NCBI RefSeq assembly: GCF_002209535.1 | Contig: NZ_NJIG01000003.1 | Coordinates: 62,001-126,000 of the forward strand | Reading direction: 5' to 3' | DNA: 64,000 nucleotides | DNA from: Achromobacter marplatensis | GTDB lineage: Bacteria; Pseudomonadota; Gammaproteobacteria; Burkholderiales; Burkholderiaceae_B | In this document: one piece after another, positions 53,392 through 62,341 of the stretch | Layout: every line of letters starts with the position of its first letter | Numbering within the stretch: position 1 is the stretch's first letter | Translations under genes and position numbers: made by a program | Notes under the pieces: generated by a model | The model's database searches: none | Told to the model about the DNA's origin: nothing | Seen by the model: only the letters and a program-made list of their open reading frames with translations

Positions 53392-56145
53392 GTGTCCAAC
53401 AAGAATAGCAATCGGCCGGGATGGTCAAAATGGATAATCCTGGCCGCATCCGCGGCCAACTTCACGAACCCGACGTACGCGCAGTCAGTCGTCGGTACCG
53501 GCGAGGTATTGCCCGGCCCGGTCCAGACGCCGGATTGGGCTGTCGGAGGCGACCTGACTGTTGGCGATTCCCTCACCGGGACGTTGACCATCACCAATGG
53601 CGGTTCCGTAACCAATGACGGGGCGTACATTGGAAACCTGAATGGCGCCGTGGGAGCGCTGACGGTGTCGGGCCGCGACGCCGGTGGCACGGCGTCCACC
53701 TGGACCAGCCTCGGCTCCGTGCTCGTCGGGGTGGATGCTGGCAGCAGCGGCACACTGACGATCCTGGATGCTGGCATGGCCCAAAGCGACTCGGGCACCA
53801 TCGGCAGCAATAACGGCAGCGTCGGGAGCGTTCTCGTTTCCGGGCCGGGGTCAACGTGGAATCTCTCGGCGGGCAGAGCATTCATGATCGGCGAAAGCGG
53901 CCGGGGCACGCTGCGGATCGACGACGGCGGCGCCGTGCACAGCGGCCAGGGCATTATCGGCTGGCTCGCCGGCAGCGATGGCAGCGCTATCGTGTCGGGC
54001 CGGACAACAGTCTGGGATCCCTTCAACAATATCTACGTAGGCTTCGAGGGTCTTGGCGACCTGCGCGTCCTGGAAGGCGCCACCGTGCGCACAGTCGGAT
54101 CATCCGCGCCGGGCGCCGCCGCAACGATCTACATCGGCAACCAGGCGGGCGGCGTGGGCACGGTGACCGTTTCGAGCACAACGGCCGATATCTCTACGCT
54201 TGCCGCGAGCGACCGAATCGAAATCGGCTCGGCCGGCACGGGAACATTGACTATCGACAAGGGCGGGCTGGCGGTCGCCGGTAGCGATACGTGGCTGACC
54301 GTCGCCAGCACCGCCACCGGTACGCTGAACCTCATCGGCGACGCCAGCGGCCGCGGCGTGCTGGAGACCGGCTCGGTCATCAAGAGCGCTGGCAACGCCA
54401 CTTTCAACCTGAATGGGGGTGTCCTGCGCGCCAACCGCGACGAGGCTGACTTCTTGAATGGCTTCTCGACGCAGGCGATTGGAAGCGAAGGTGCTTGGTT
54501 CGATACCAACGGCTACGAGGTAGGAGTATTGACCGCGTTCTCGGGGACCTCCAACCTCAACAAGCTGGGCGCCGGCAGGCTGACCTTGTCGGGCAACAGC
54601 GCCGCGTTTACGGGTACTACCGACATCCAGGCTGGCACGCTCCAGGCCGATGGCGTCCTCGGCGGCCCGGTGAACGTTTTCTCGGGAGCACGGCTGACCG
54701 GCACGGGACGCGTCGGTGCGACGGCCAACCGAGGCACCATCGCCCCGGGGCCGCGCAGTGGCTTCGGCACCCTGACGGTCGCCGGTGACTACACGGCACA
54801 GGGCGGCAATCTGGAAATCCGCACCCAGCTTGGCGGGGATAACTCGCCAACCGATAAGTTGGTCGTCACGGGCGACACCGCGGGCGCGACACCGGTCACC
54901 GTGAAAAACATGGCAGGCACTGGCGGGTTGACCCAACGGGGCATACAGATCGTGCAGGTCAACGGGGTCTCGGCGGGACAGTTCGACCTGGCTAACGGCG
55001 ACTACGTCATCAATGGGCGTCCAGCCCTGGTAGCCGGCGCCTACGGCTATGTCCTGCAGCAGGACTCCGCAGACGGCGGCTGGTATCTGCGATCGTCCCT
55101 AACCGATCCCGGCACACCGCCAACCGATCCAGGCACGCCCCCAATCGGCCCCGGCACACCTCCGACCGGTGGCGTTTCGCCGGGCGTCGAACCGCCCTTG
55201 CTGTATCAGCCCGGTGTGCCGGTCTATGAAGCCTACGCCAACACGCTCCTTAACTTGAGCCGGCTACCCACCCTGCGCCAGCGCGTCGGCAATCGTCTCT
55301 ATGATTCGGCGGATGTCGGCCGCAACGGCGTATGGAGCCGGATGGAGGGCACGACAAGCCGGCTCGAACCTTCCACGTCCACCACGGGCGCACGCCAGGA
55401 CATCGACAGCTGGAAGGCGCAATTTGGTGTTGACCGTATCCTGGCGGGTCAAGAACAAGGGTCCCGCTTAGTGGGCGGCATGGCCTTTCACTACGGCAAG
55501 GCCGACACACACGTGTTTTCGGCATATGGCAACGGCACGATCGACACTACCGCCTATGGCCTGACACCAACGCTGACCTGGTACGGCAAGAATGGCCTCT
55601 ATATCGATACCCAGGCCCAGGCAACCTGGTTCGAGAGCGACCTGAATTCCCGGCTGGCCGGCAAGTTGAAGGGCGGCAGCCAAGCCAACAGTTACGGGCT
55701 GAGTATCGAAGCGGGCAAGGCGTTCGGACTGAACGAGCGACTGGCGCTGATCCCGCAGGCGCAGCTGACCTACGCATCGACCCGCTTCGATAGCTTCAAT
55801 GACAAATTCGGCGCGCACGTTGAAAGCGACAAGGGGGACAGCCTGCTGGCCCGCGTCGGTATTGCGCTGGACTACAAAAGCAATTGGCAAACGGGTGGCG
55901 TGAGTCGGGAATCCAGCGTCTATGGCGTCGTCAACGTGAAACATGAATTCCTGGACGGAACCCGTGTACGCGTGGCCGACGTGCCGGCGGCCAGTCGCAT
56001 GGCGCGAACCTGGGGCAGCGTGGGCGCGGGAGCAAACTACGGTTGGGCGGAACGTTATGCGATCTATGGTCAGGTCGACGCCGATGTGGACTTCTCCGGC
56101 AGCTATATCGTCACGGCGACGGCGGGCTTCAGAATGACGTTTTAG
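53392..56145 (+). CDS. Type Va autotransporter (adhesin-like passenger plus beta-barrel)
   Basis: Outer-membrane protein of about 917 residues. A signal peptide ends near NPTYA-QSVVG. The passenger is a beta-helix built from repeated Gly/Asn/Ser-rich units (for example GTLTITNGGSVTNDGAYIGN and GTLRIDDGGAVHSGQGIIG), of the autotransporter-associated beta-strand repeat type. A Pro-rich linker with three PGTPP units (about 571-603) joins it to a ~280-residue barrel ending in TAGFRMTF with the terminal Phe needed for BamA insertion. GTG at 53392 has AGAGGA six bases upstream; ATG at 53386 is six bases earlier. Function probably adhesion or surface interaction. Confidence 0.92.
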   Translation: MSNKNSNRPGWSKWIILAASAANFTNPTYAQSVVGTGEVLPGPVQTPDWAVGGDLTVGDSLTGTLTITNGGSVTNDGAYIGNLNGAVGALTVSGRDAGGTASTWTSLGSVLVGVDAGSSGTLTILDAGMAQSDSGTIGSNNGSVGSVLVSGPGSTWNLSAGRAFMIGESGRGTLRIDDGGAVHSGQGIIGWLAGSDGSAIVSGRTTVWDPFNNIYVGFEGLGDLRVLEGATVRTVGSSAPGAAATIYIGNQAGGVGTVTVSSTTADISTLAASDRIEIGSAGTGTLTIDKGGLAVAGSDTWLTVASTATGTLNLIGDASGRGVLETGSVIKSAGNATFNLNGGVLRANRDEADFLNGFSTQAIGSEGAWFDTNGYEVGVLTAFSGTSNLNKLGAGRLTLSGNSAAFTGTTDIQAGTLQADGVLGGPVNVFSGARLTGTGRVGATANRGTIAPGPRSGFGTLTVAGDYTAQGGNLEIRTQLGGDNSPTDKLVVTGDTAGATPVTVKNMAGTGGLTQRGIQIVQVNGVSAGQFDLANGDYVINGRPALVAGAYGYVLQQDSADGGWYLRSSLTDPGTPPTDPGTPPIGPGTPPTGGVSPGVEPPLLYQPGVPVYEAYANTLLNLSRLPTLRQRVGNRLYDSADVGRNGVWSRMEGTTSRLEPSTSTTGARQDIDSWKAQFGVDRILAGQEQGSRLVGGMAFHYGKADTHVFSAYGNGTIDTTAYGLTPTLTWYGKNGLYIDTQAQATWFESDLNSRLAGKLKGGSQANSYGLSIEAGKAFGLNERLALIPQAQLTYASTRFDSFNDKFGAHVESDKGDSLLARVGIALDYKSNWQTGGVSRESSVYGVVNVKHEFLDGTRVRVADVPAASRMARTWGSVGAGANYGWAERYAIYGQVDADVDFSGSYIVTATAGFRMTF

Positions 56146-56273
56146 TGAGTTGCCCACCGCCGGTGTTCCGCCGTGGCAAAAACCGCTATACCGCTGCTAT
56201 GCTTGGGTCACTGGCCGCCCCGCCGCAGCGCCGGGCCATGGCGACAGCCTAACCGCAACCCAGGAGCATCGAC

Positions 56274-56660
56274 ATGAAGCTATCCAAACGCGCGTTATTG
56301 GCAGGGCTGACGATATCCGCGCTGTCGGCAGTGGCCCCCGCAGCCATGGCGCATCACGGGTGGTCGTGGGCGGAATCCGAACAGATGACCTTGCAAGGCA
56401 CGGTTGAGGCGGTTCAGGTCGCGCCGCCTCATCCCACGTTGAGGGTGCGAGCCAACGACGGTGTCTGGGTGGTCGAACTCGGCAATCCCGCCCAAACGAA
56501 GGAAGCAGGATTCGTCGAGGGGTCGGCCCAGCCGGGCGACCCCATCACCGCTATCGGCAACCGCGACCAGGATGCCGGCAACAAGCGCATGAAGGCCGTC
56601 CAGGTCACGGTGGGCGGCAAGACCTACGACATCTATCCCAGCCGCATCAAGAAACCCTGA
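56274..56660 (+). CDS. Exported DUF6152-like protein
   Basis: A 128-residue periplasmic protein with a Sec signal ending AAMA-HHGWSW. The two His at the mature N-terminus and the beta-barrel-like strands (GTVEAVQVAPPHPTLRVRAND, VQVTVGGKTYDIYP) match DUF6152. The N-terminal HH might bind metal. A membrane protein gene follows 18 bases later on the same strand, so the two are an operon. Function not established. Confidence 0.85.
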   Translation: MKLSKRALLAGLTISALSAVAPAAMAHHGWSWAESEQMTLQGTVEAVQVAPPHPTLRVRANDGVWVVELGNPAQTKEAGFVEGSAQPGDPITAIGNRDQDAGNKRMKAVQVTVGGKTYDIYPSRIKKP

Positions 56661-56678
56661 GCCCCACGGCCTTCAGCC

Positions 56679-57164
56679 ATGCCCGAACTGCTTCGGTTGG
56701 CGCTGGAACAGCTTACGGCCCTGCCGCCGGCGCTGTGGCTGCGACGGTCCGCAACGGTCTACCTTTTGGTCAACGCCGCTCATATCGGCGCCATCGGCCT
56801 GTTGATCGGTTCGATCGTTCCGCTGGACTTGCGCCTGCTCGGCGTCCTCAAGCCCACCTCCTTGGCGCTCCTGGCGCCCGTGCTGGCCAGGACAGCCTCG
56901 CTCGGCCTTGTTCTTGCCGTACTGACCGGCGCCACGCTGTTCACCGTGCGGCCGCAGGAATATCTGCAGAATCCGGCATTCGTGGTGAAGATGGGCTTGC
57001 TGGGCGCGGGCGCGATCAACGCCTGGCTCGTGCGCCGGGGCGGAGCATGGGGGCAGGTTTTACAGGGAGGCCGCCCATCCAGCGCGCTGCGCTGCCAGGC
57101 CGCCGTCTCGCTGCTGCTATGGACTGGCTGCCTGGTCGCGGGCAGATGGATCGGGTTCCTGTAG
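56679..57164 (+). CDS. Small integral membrane protein paired with the DUF6152-like protein
   Basis: A 161-residue protein with about four membrane helices (YLLVNAAHIGAIGLLIGSIV, TASLGLVLAVLTGATLF and others). The conserved-looking AAH in helix 1 resembles the DUF2214/DUF6644 group of small membrane proteins. I infer joint action with the exported partner upstream, for example in metal or redox handling; the sequence does not prove it. Confidence 0.78.
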   Translation: MPELLRLALEQLTALPPALWLRRSATVYLLVNAAHIGAIGLLIGSIVPLDLRLLGVLKPTSLALLAPVLARTASLGLVLAVLTGATLFTVRPQEYLQNPAFVVKMGLLGAGAINAWLVRRGGAWGQVLQGGRPSSALRCQAAVSLLLWTGCLVAGRWIGFL

Positions 57165-57318
57165 CCCGCTGTTCGCCTGAAGCCAGCGACCCAATGCAGG
57201 GGGTGATGCGTGCACGCTCTCTGCAACAGACATCGTTGGCTTGAACACGTTGCCGCTTCAGGCGATTCGCAGCGCATTCTTGAAGGGCATGCCCTTGTAT
57301 GGCACTGCCCGTTCATGG

Positions 57319-58197
57319 TCAGCCCAGATGAGCAGCAAGCAGGTCCCTGACGTCGGATACAAAGGGGGGCTCGCCAGCGCGTGAAGGTGCAAGGCTGAAC
57401 TCGACGTCTGGCAGAGCAGGCAAGCCCGCGTGTCCTTCAAGAGGCGCTGCCGTTGGGGGAATCGCCGACGCATTCAGGCAGGCAATCCCCAGGCCAGCGG
57501 CCAGTGCCAGATGCAAACTGCCAATATCTGACGCGATCTGCTCAACGCTGTAAGCGACACCATGCGCGTCGAGTGTATGAAGGGCAAATCGCTGCAGCGA
57601 ACATGTATCCGGCAATACGACCAGAGGAAGCCGCCCTGTGGCCGCCGCCAGGACAAATGAATTGTCAGCAACCCAATGCAGGGGCTCGCGCCGCAACCGG
57701 ATTCGCCCGGAACCAGCATCGTTCGGCGGATGAGCAGTGTGCAGTATCGTCATCGACACCCCGATATCGAAGCTTCCGGCGTTCGCTTCATGCTCGATCC
57801 ATGCGCTTTTGCGGACACAGACGTGCAGGCGCAATTGCGGAAACTGTTCACGGATGCGCCTGATGATGATCGGCAACGTATGCGGACGAAAATAATCCGT
57901 GATGGCCAGGCGCAAGTCCCCGGTCAGTTGGGCTCCCTGCATGTCCCGCCAGGCAGCGTCACTTAGAGACAGCAACTTTTGCGCGTGGCCCACCAGCCGC
58001 TCCCCCGCCGGGGTCAGACTGACGCCCGCCTTCCCCCGGGCCAGCAGCGATACTCCGCAAGCTTGTTCAAGCTTGCGTACCTGTTCGCTGATCGCCGATT
58101 GTGATCGATACAAGCGCGGCGCTGCGGCAGACAGGCTACCCGCGTTGGACACGACCACCAGCGTGTTCAGGAGCTCCAGATCCAGAATGCGCGACAT
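57319..58197 (-). CDS. LysR-family transcriptional regulator
   Basis: Regulator of 292 residues. The helix-turn-helix is SLSAAAPRLYRSQSAISEQV, followed by LEQACGVSLLARGKAGVSLT, and the ligand domain is complete. It is divergent from the tautomerase gene. The gap contains AGATA-N6-TATCT at 58219-58234, which fits a LysR half-site arrangement. It ends 154 bases from the membrane-protein gene (convergent). Confidence 0.91.
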   Translation of the reverse strand: MSRILDLELLNTLVVVSNAGSLSAAAPRLYRSQSAISEQVRKLEQACGVSLLARGKAGVSLTPAGERLVGHAQKLLSLSDAAWRDMQGAQLTGDLRLAITDYFRPHTLPIIIRRIREQFPQLRLHVCVRKSAWIEHEANAGSFDIGVSMTILHTAHPPNDAGSGRIRLRREPLHWVADNSFVLAAATGRLPLVVLPDTCSLQRFALHTLDAHGVAYSVEQIASDIGSLHLALAAGLGIACLNASAIPPTAAPLEGHAGLPALPDVEFSLAPSRAGEPPFVSDVRDLLAAHLG

Positions 58198-58218
58198 CCA
58201 TCTACCTGTTCTTCAAAT

Positions 58219-58234
58219 AGATATCATCTTATCT
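58219..58234. promoter_or_regulatory. Candidate LysR box between LysR and tautomerase genes
   Basis: AGATA-N6-TATCT forms a short dyad in the 102-base divergent gap, AT-rich against its surroundings. Only the position and symmetry support it. Confidence 0.35.
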
Positions 58235-58299
58235 TCCTGCTTTTCACGTATCAAGCAGCGCCGGATACTGACGGCTCAGGAAACCGCTAGGAGAAAAGC

Positions 58300-58692
58300 A
58301 TGCCTGGTATCGATATCACTATTTCCGGCCAACCCGACTCGGCCTTGACCCACCAGCTCGCCGCGCAACTGACCGAACTCACGTGCCGAATACTGAAAAA
58401 AGAACCGTCGCGGACGCGGGTGGTTGTCCGGTTTGTGCCCGAAGATCAATGGTTCATAGCGGGACGTTCCCTGGCCGAGCAGGGCAAAAAATCTTTCCAA
58501 CTTGAAGTCACCATCACCGGCGAAACCAATACGCGCAACGAGAAGGCCGACTATCACCAGGCGGCATACGAACTCCTCGGCGGGCTTATCGGCAATGTGC
58601 ACCCCCACTCGAGCATTCATGTCGTCGACTGCCAAGCCACTTCGTATGGCTATGGAGGGGTAACGCAAGAATGGCGCTACCAGCACGCGTGA
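58300..58692 (+). CDS. Tautomerase-superfamily protein (4-oxalocrotonate tautomerase-like)
   Basis: A 130-residue enzyme whose Met is followed by Pro, the catalytic residue of the superfamily after Met removal (MPGIDITISG). At about twice the length of classic 4-oxalocrotonate tautomerases it resembles the fused members that act on unsaturated or halogenated acids. AGGAG precedes the ATG. The gene's 3' end overlaps the start of an SDR remnant by 22 bases. Substrate unknown. Confidence 0.88.
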   Translation: MPGIDITISGQPDSALTHQLAAQLTELTCRILKKEPSRTRVVVRFVPEDQWFIAGRSLAEQGKKSFQLEVTITGETNTRNEKADYHQAAYELLGGLIGNVHPHSSIHVVDCQATSYGYGGVTQEWRYQHA

Positions 58693-59000
58693 GCCCTGGA
58701 GGCCCGGATCAACGCAGTCGAGCGGCAGAGTTGCCGGACTACCTGGCATCCATGGGGGAATTCAAGTCACTCATCGACGCCTACGTGGGCCATGAAGTGG
58801 GCGATCCTCAGCGCATTGCAGCGCTAGTCATGGCGCTCGCCTCGCGCGCTGAGATTCCCGCTCGTCTCGTGCTCGGCTCGGATGCCTGGCAAGTCGTTGA
58901 AGCAGAGGAACAAGGACGCCATCAGATCATGCAACGATGGAAATCAGTCACTCTTGCGGCAGATTTTGGCTCGGCGTGGCCCGAGTGGCCTGCGGAGTGA
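58671..59000 (+). pseudogene. C-terminal remnant of a short-chain dehydrogenase
   Basis: The frame encodes ELPDYLASMGEFKSLIDAYV and then GDPQRIAALVMALASRAEIP and LVLGSDAWQVVEAEEQGRHQ, the C-terminal helices of an SDR where the oxidoreductase normally ends (DPxK/R-aa, then LGSDA). The Rossmann fold with TGxxxGIG and the Tyr-x-x-x-Lys is absent: the first ~170 residues are missing. A GTG-like restart is unlikely. It is a truncated gene joined to the end of the tautomerase gene. Confidence 0.75.
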
Positions 59001-59115
59001 TGTCACCCCCGAACGCCGCTCACGATGGGAAGCGTCCAACGGGCAGTTCCCCTTGGAGTCAGAGGCAAGCGCCCCTCAACCTCGGGGCGCTTGCCTGGCA
59101 TTCAAACAGACTGAC

Positions 59116-59958
59116 TTATTCAATGGGATTCGAGAGCGTCGCGACCCCGGTAATTTCCACTTCCACTCGATCTCCACGGCGCATGAAAACCGGAGGGTCC
59201 CGCTTGACCCCGACACCTCCCGGGGTGCCGGTGACGATGACGTCGCCTGGCTCCAGGGTCGTGAACGTTGAAATGTAGTGAAGCAGGCGCGGAATGCCGA
59301 ATATCATTTGCTCGGTGGTTGCCTGCTGCATGACCTCACCATTGAGCCGGGTGATCAACGTCAATTCCTGCCCGTCGGCAATTTCGTCGCGCGTCGTCAG
59401 ATAAGGCCCGAACCCGCCCGTCTTATCGAAATTTTTGCCGGCGGTGAACTGACTGGTGTGACGCTGCCAGTCCCGAATGGAGCCGTCGTTGTAGGGAGCG
59501 TAGCCGGCGATATGATTCCACGCGTCGTCTTGCGCGATGCGGCGCCCTCCTTTGCCGATGACAATCGCGATCTCGCCTTCGTAATCGAATTCGATCGATT
59601 CCGGCGGACAGATCAGCGCTTGCCCGTGCCCTGCCTGGGAGGTGGCGGATCGCAGGAACAGCGTGGGCTCGCTGGTCGGCTCACGCTTTGACTCGATGCG
59701 ATGCTCTTCATAGTTCAGGCCGACACAGATGATTTTCCCGGGGTCGGGAATGACCGGCAACAAGTTGAGCTCAGTGAGCTTCAGATGCCCTGCCCGCTCA
59801 GCGGCCTGGCGCGCAATCTCGTTCAGCGCATCGGCCTTCAGTACCGACTTCAGCGTGGGAAACGTTCCCTTGGTGAGCGCCACGCCGTCCAAGACGTGGT
59901 CTCCCTTCAGGATTCCCCAGCTTGTTCCTGATGCATTCTCGTAGCTGACCAGCTTCAT
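59116..59958 (-). CDS. Fumarylacetoacetate hydrolase-family enzyme
   Basis: Enzyme of 280 residues of the FAH superfamily, which cleaves or decarboxylates acylpyruvate-type compounds. The metal ligands are visible as Glu in VGLNYEEHR and Glu/Asp in FDYEGEIAIVIGKGG. The C-terminal TLEPGDVIVTGTPGGVG is the family end. It is the last gene of the four-gene operon at 63184-59116, 21 bases after the Bug gene, and probably performs the final cleavage of a ring- or chain-derived keto acid. Confidence 0.93.
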   Translation of the reverse strand: MKLVSYENASGTSWGILKGDHVLDGVALTKGTFPTLKSVLKADALNEIARQAAERAGHLKLTELNLLPVIPDPGKIICVGLNYEEHRIESKREPTSEPTLFLRSATSQAGHGQALICPPESIEFDYEGEIAIVIGKGGRRIAQDDAWNHIAGYAPYNDGSIRDWQRHTSQFTAGKNFDKTGGFGPYLTTRDEIADGQELTLITRLNGEVMQQATTEQMIFGIPRLLHYISTFTTLEPGDVIVTGTPGGVGVKRDPPVFMRRGDRVEVEITGVATLSNPIE

Positions 59959-59979
59959 GTTGTCCTTCCTCTTGGTGTG

Positions 59980-60939
59980 TCAATCAATCTTCACGTTGCG
60001 TTCTTTCACTAGCGACGCCCATTTGTCCCGCTCCGCGACGATGAGGTCGCGCAGTTCGGCCGGCGAGCTGCTTACAACCACTGCGCCGCGCTCCTTCACC
60101 ACCGACGAGACTTCGGGCGACGCTACAGCCTTGACCAATTGATCGTGGAGTTTCTCGGTTGCGGCGGCCGGCAGGCCCTTGGGGCCGACGAAGGCGAACC
60201 AGATGTTGTCCTCAAAGCCTGGCAGCGTGTCGGCAAGCGGCGGGATATCGGGAAGCGCCGGCGAGCGGCTGGTGCTGGTGACGCCGATCGCCCGCAGCTT
60301 GCCCGCCTGTATGTAAGGCAGCGCCACCGGCAGGTTTTCGAACGCCATCTGGATCTGACCGGCGATCAAATCCTGCATCGCAGGGGCGCTGCCTTTATAA
60401 GGAACGTGGGTCAGCTCCAGCCCCGTGTCGCGCTGCAGCAGCTCGCCATTCAAGTGCCCGCTGGACCCCGTGCCCATGGACCCATAAGAGATCTTCGACT
60501 GATTGGCTTTCAGGTAGGCCAGGAAATCAGGCAGATTCTGTGCGGGCACCGATGGGTTGACAACCAGGACGTTCGGCAGAGACAGGGCCAGCGTCAAGGG
60601 AGAAATATCCTTGGCCGTGTCGACTTTCATGTCCTTGTAGATTGACGGATTGACCGTGAGGACGCTGGCCGGCACCAGCCCTATCGTGGCCCCGTCCGGG
60701 CTGGCGCGAGAGATTGCCTGCAGCCCGATCATGCCGTTGGCACCGGGGCGGTTTTCGACGATGACCGTGCGCCCGCCTTCTTTGGTCATCGCCTGGGCGG
60801 TCAGCCGGGCCACCGTGTCGCCCATCCCGCCTGGCGCGTACGGCACGATGATCGTCAGGGGGGGCTCGGCCGCATGGGCAAAAGCCAGCGTACAGGCGCA
60901 CAGCACCGCGCCCGCCATCCGTTTCAGTGTGGTCGTCAT
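59980..60939 (-). CDS. Bug-family periplasmic binding protein
   Basis: Third Bug/TctC receptor of the window, 319 residues. The signal peptide ends near AFAHA-AEPPLTIIVPYAPGG, and ADGATIGLVPAS-like and THVPYKGSAPAMQDLIAGQ segments match the family (reads PDGATIGLVPAS here). It lies in the middle of the catabolic operon, 49 bases after the amidohydrolase gene and 21 before the FAH gene, so it probably delivers the pathway substrate. No TctA/TctB genes are nearby. Confidence 0.93.
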   Translation of the reverse strand: MTTTLKRMAGAVLCACTLAFAHAAEPPLTIIVPYAPGGMGDTVARLTAQAMTKEGGRTVIVENRPGANGMIGLQAISRASPDGATIGLVPASVLTVNPSIYKDMKVDTAKDISPLTLALSLPNVLVVNPSVPAQNLPDFLAYLKANQSKISYGSMGTGSSGHLNGELLQRDTGLELTHVPYKGSAPAMQDLIAGQIQMAFENLPVALPYIQAGKLRAIGVTSTSRSPALPDIPPLADTLPGFEDNIWFAFVGPKGLPAAATEKLHDQLVKAVASPEVSSVVKERGAVVVSSSPAELRDLIVAERDKWASLVKERNVKID

Positions 60940-60988
60940 TCCCTTGTCTCCTAAGCCTGCTGTTCTTTGAGCATTGTTTTTCAGGGGG

Positions 60989-62335
60989 CTAGGCAGCCTG
61001 TTGCACAGTCTGCCGGTACAACTCCGTCTGCGAGATGGCGAGGCTCCTTTCCCAGGGCCACCGGATACTTTCCTTCGCGGGCGTCAGGTCCACCGGTGCG
61101 CCGCCCAGGTACACCGCTCGAATGCGCGACTTGTCCTGCAAAACCTTGATGTCGGCGCAGGGATCTCCGTCGATCAGCAAGATGTCGGCGAGCTTTCCCG
61201 CTTCCAGGGTGCCGACGTTCTCCGGGTCGACGGCAATGGCGGCGTTGCGGGTGGCGCACGTGATCGCCTGCAGATTGGACATGCCCAGCATCGTGACGAA
61301 TAGCTCCGGTTCGCGGGCGTGCCACTCGCCGTATGGCGTGACGGCAAAGCCCGTGTCTGTGCCGCACATCATCGTCACGCCCTGTTCGTGAGCATAAGAA
61401 AGGATTTTCTGGGCGTTGTCGACGTAGGCTTTGAAGCGGTCGATGCGCGCTTGCGTGCAACCGGCCAAGTGCCCCCAGTCGGCGATGTTTGCCATGAATG
61501 TCAGCGCGGGGCAGCAGGGTATGCCGCTGGCGGCCAGCTTGTCGGCTTCTTGCCGATTCATGCAGTCGGCATGCATGATCCAGTCCATGCCGGCCTCGAT
61601 GCAGTCAACCACTGACTGGCCGCTGCGGGCGTGGGCCGTGACCCGCCGCCCAAGGCGGTGGGCTTCTTCCACGATCACGCGCAACTCTTCGGCACGGAAC
61701 GACGGCACCGACGCGATACTGCCACCCGCGGGCGTGAGGATGGGGTTCTCTCCGCTGGCTGCCACTTTGATGAAGTCGACGCCGTTCTTGACCTGTTCCC
61801 GCACCACGTTGACCATCTCTTCGCGGGTTCGCGCCATGACGCCGACGCCGGAGTCCGGCGCGCCGATCCACGACGGAAAGTAGTCGGTCAGGGCCACGTT
61901 GTTGCTCAGATAGCGCCCCGCCGCGGAAATCCGGGGCCCGGGAAACAAGCCCGCCTTGATGGCGTCCCGCACGGCAACGGCCACATACCAGCTGCCACCC
62001 GGATCGCTGAACGAGGTAACGCCCGCCTGCAGGACCGATCGCGCGTGATAGACCCCGCGGATGGCGCGGTATTCCGCAGAGCCGTACAAGTCCTGTTCCT
62101 CGATCGCGCGGGCGACGCCGTAGCTGATATGGCAATGTGCATCGATGAGGCCGGGCATGACAGTCAGGCCGGAAGCGTCAACGATGTCCGCCGCGCTCGC
62201 TGGAAGCGGTTCTTCGCCCCGCGACCGGGCCACGATGCGCGTGATTCGGTTGTTGTCGATTTCAAGCCAGGCCAAGGGCGTCGGGACCGCCCCCGTACCG
62301 TCGATCAGCGTTCCGTTGGTGATGTAGTGCGGCAT
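60989..62335 (-). CDS. Metal-dependent amidohydrolase
   Basis: Hydrolase of 448 residues of the amidohydrolase superfamily. The metal ligands are H-x-H in GLIDAHCHISYG, later His in TAHARSG and MHADCMN, and Asp in CGTDTGFAV, a binuclear or mononuclear zinc TIM-barrel pattern similar to prolidase/imidazolonepropionase-like members. It would open a cyclic amide or cleave a dipeptide-like bond. It is six bases downstream of the alpha/beta hydrolase gene in the same operon. Confidence 0.92.
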   Translation of the reverse strand: MPHYITNGTLIDGTGAVPTPLAWLEIDNNRITRIVARSRGEEPLPASAADIVDASGLTVMPGLIDAHCHISYGVARAIEEQDLYGSAEYRAIRGVYHARSVLQAGVTSFSDPGGSWYVAVAVRDAIKAGLFPGPRISAAGRYLSNNVALTDYFPSWIGAPDSGVGVMARTREEMVNVVREQVKNGVDFIKVAASGENPILTPAGGSIASVPSFRAEELRVIVEEAHRLGRRVTAHARSGQSVVDCIEAGMDWIMHADCMNRQEADKLAASGIPCCPALTFMANIADWGHLAGCTQARIDRFKAYVDNAQKILSYAHEQGVTMMCGTDTGFAVTPYGEWHAREPELFVTMLGMSNLQAITCATRNAAIAVDPENVGTLEAGKLADILLIDGDPCADIKVLQDKSRIRAVYLGGAPVDLTPAKESIRWPWERSLAISQTELYRQTVQQAA

Positions 62336-62341
62336 GAGTGC

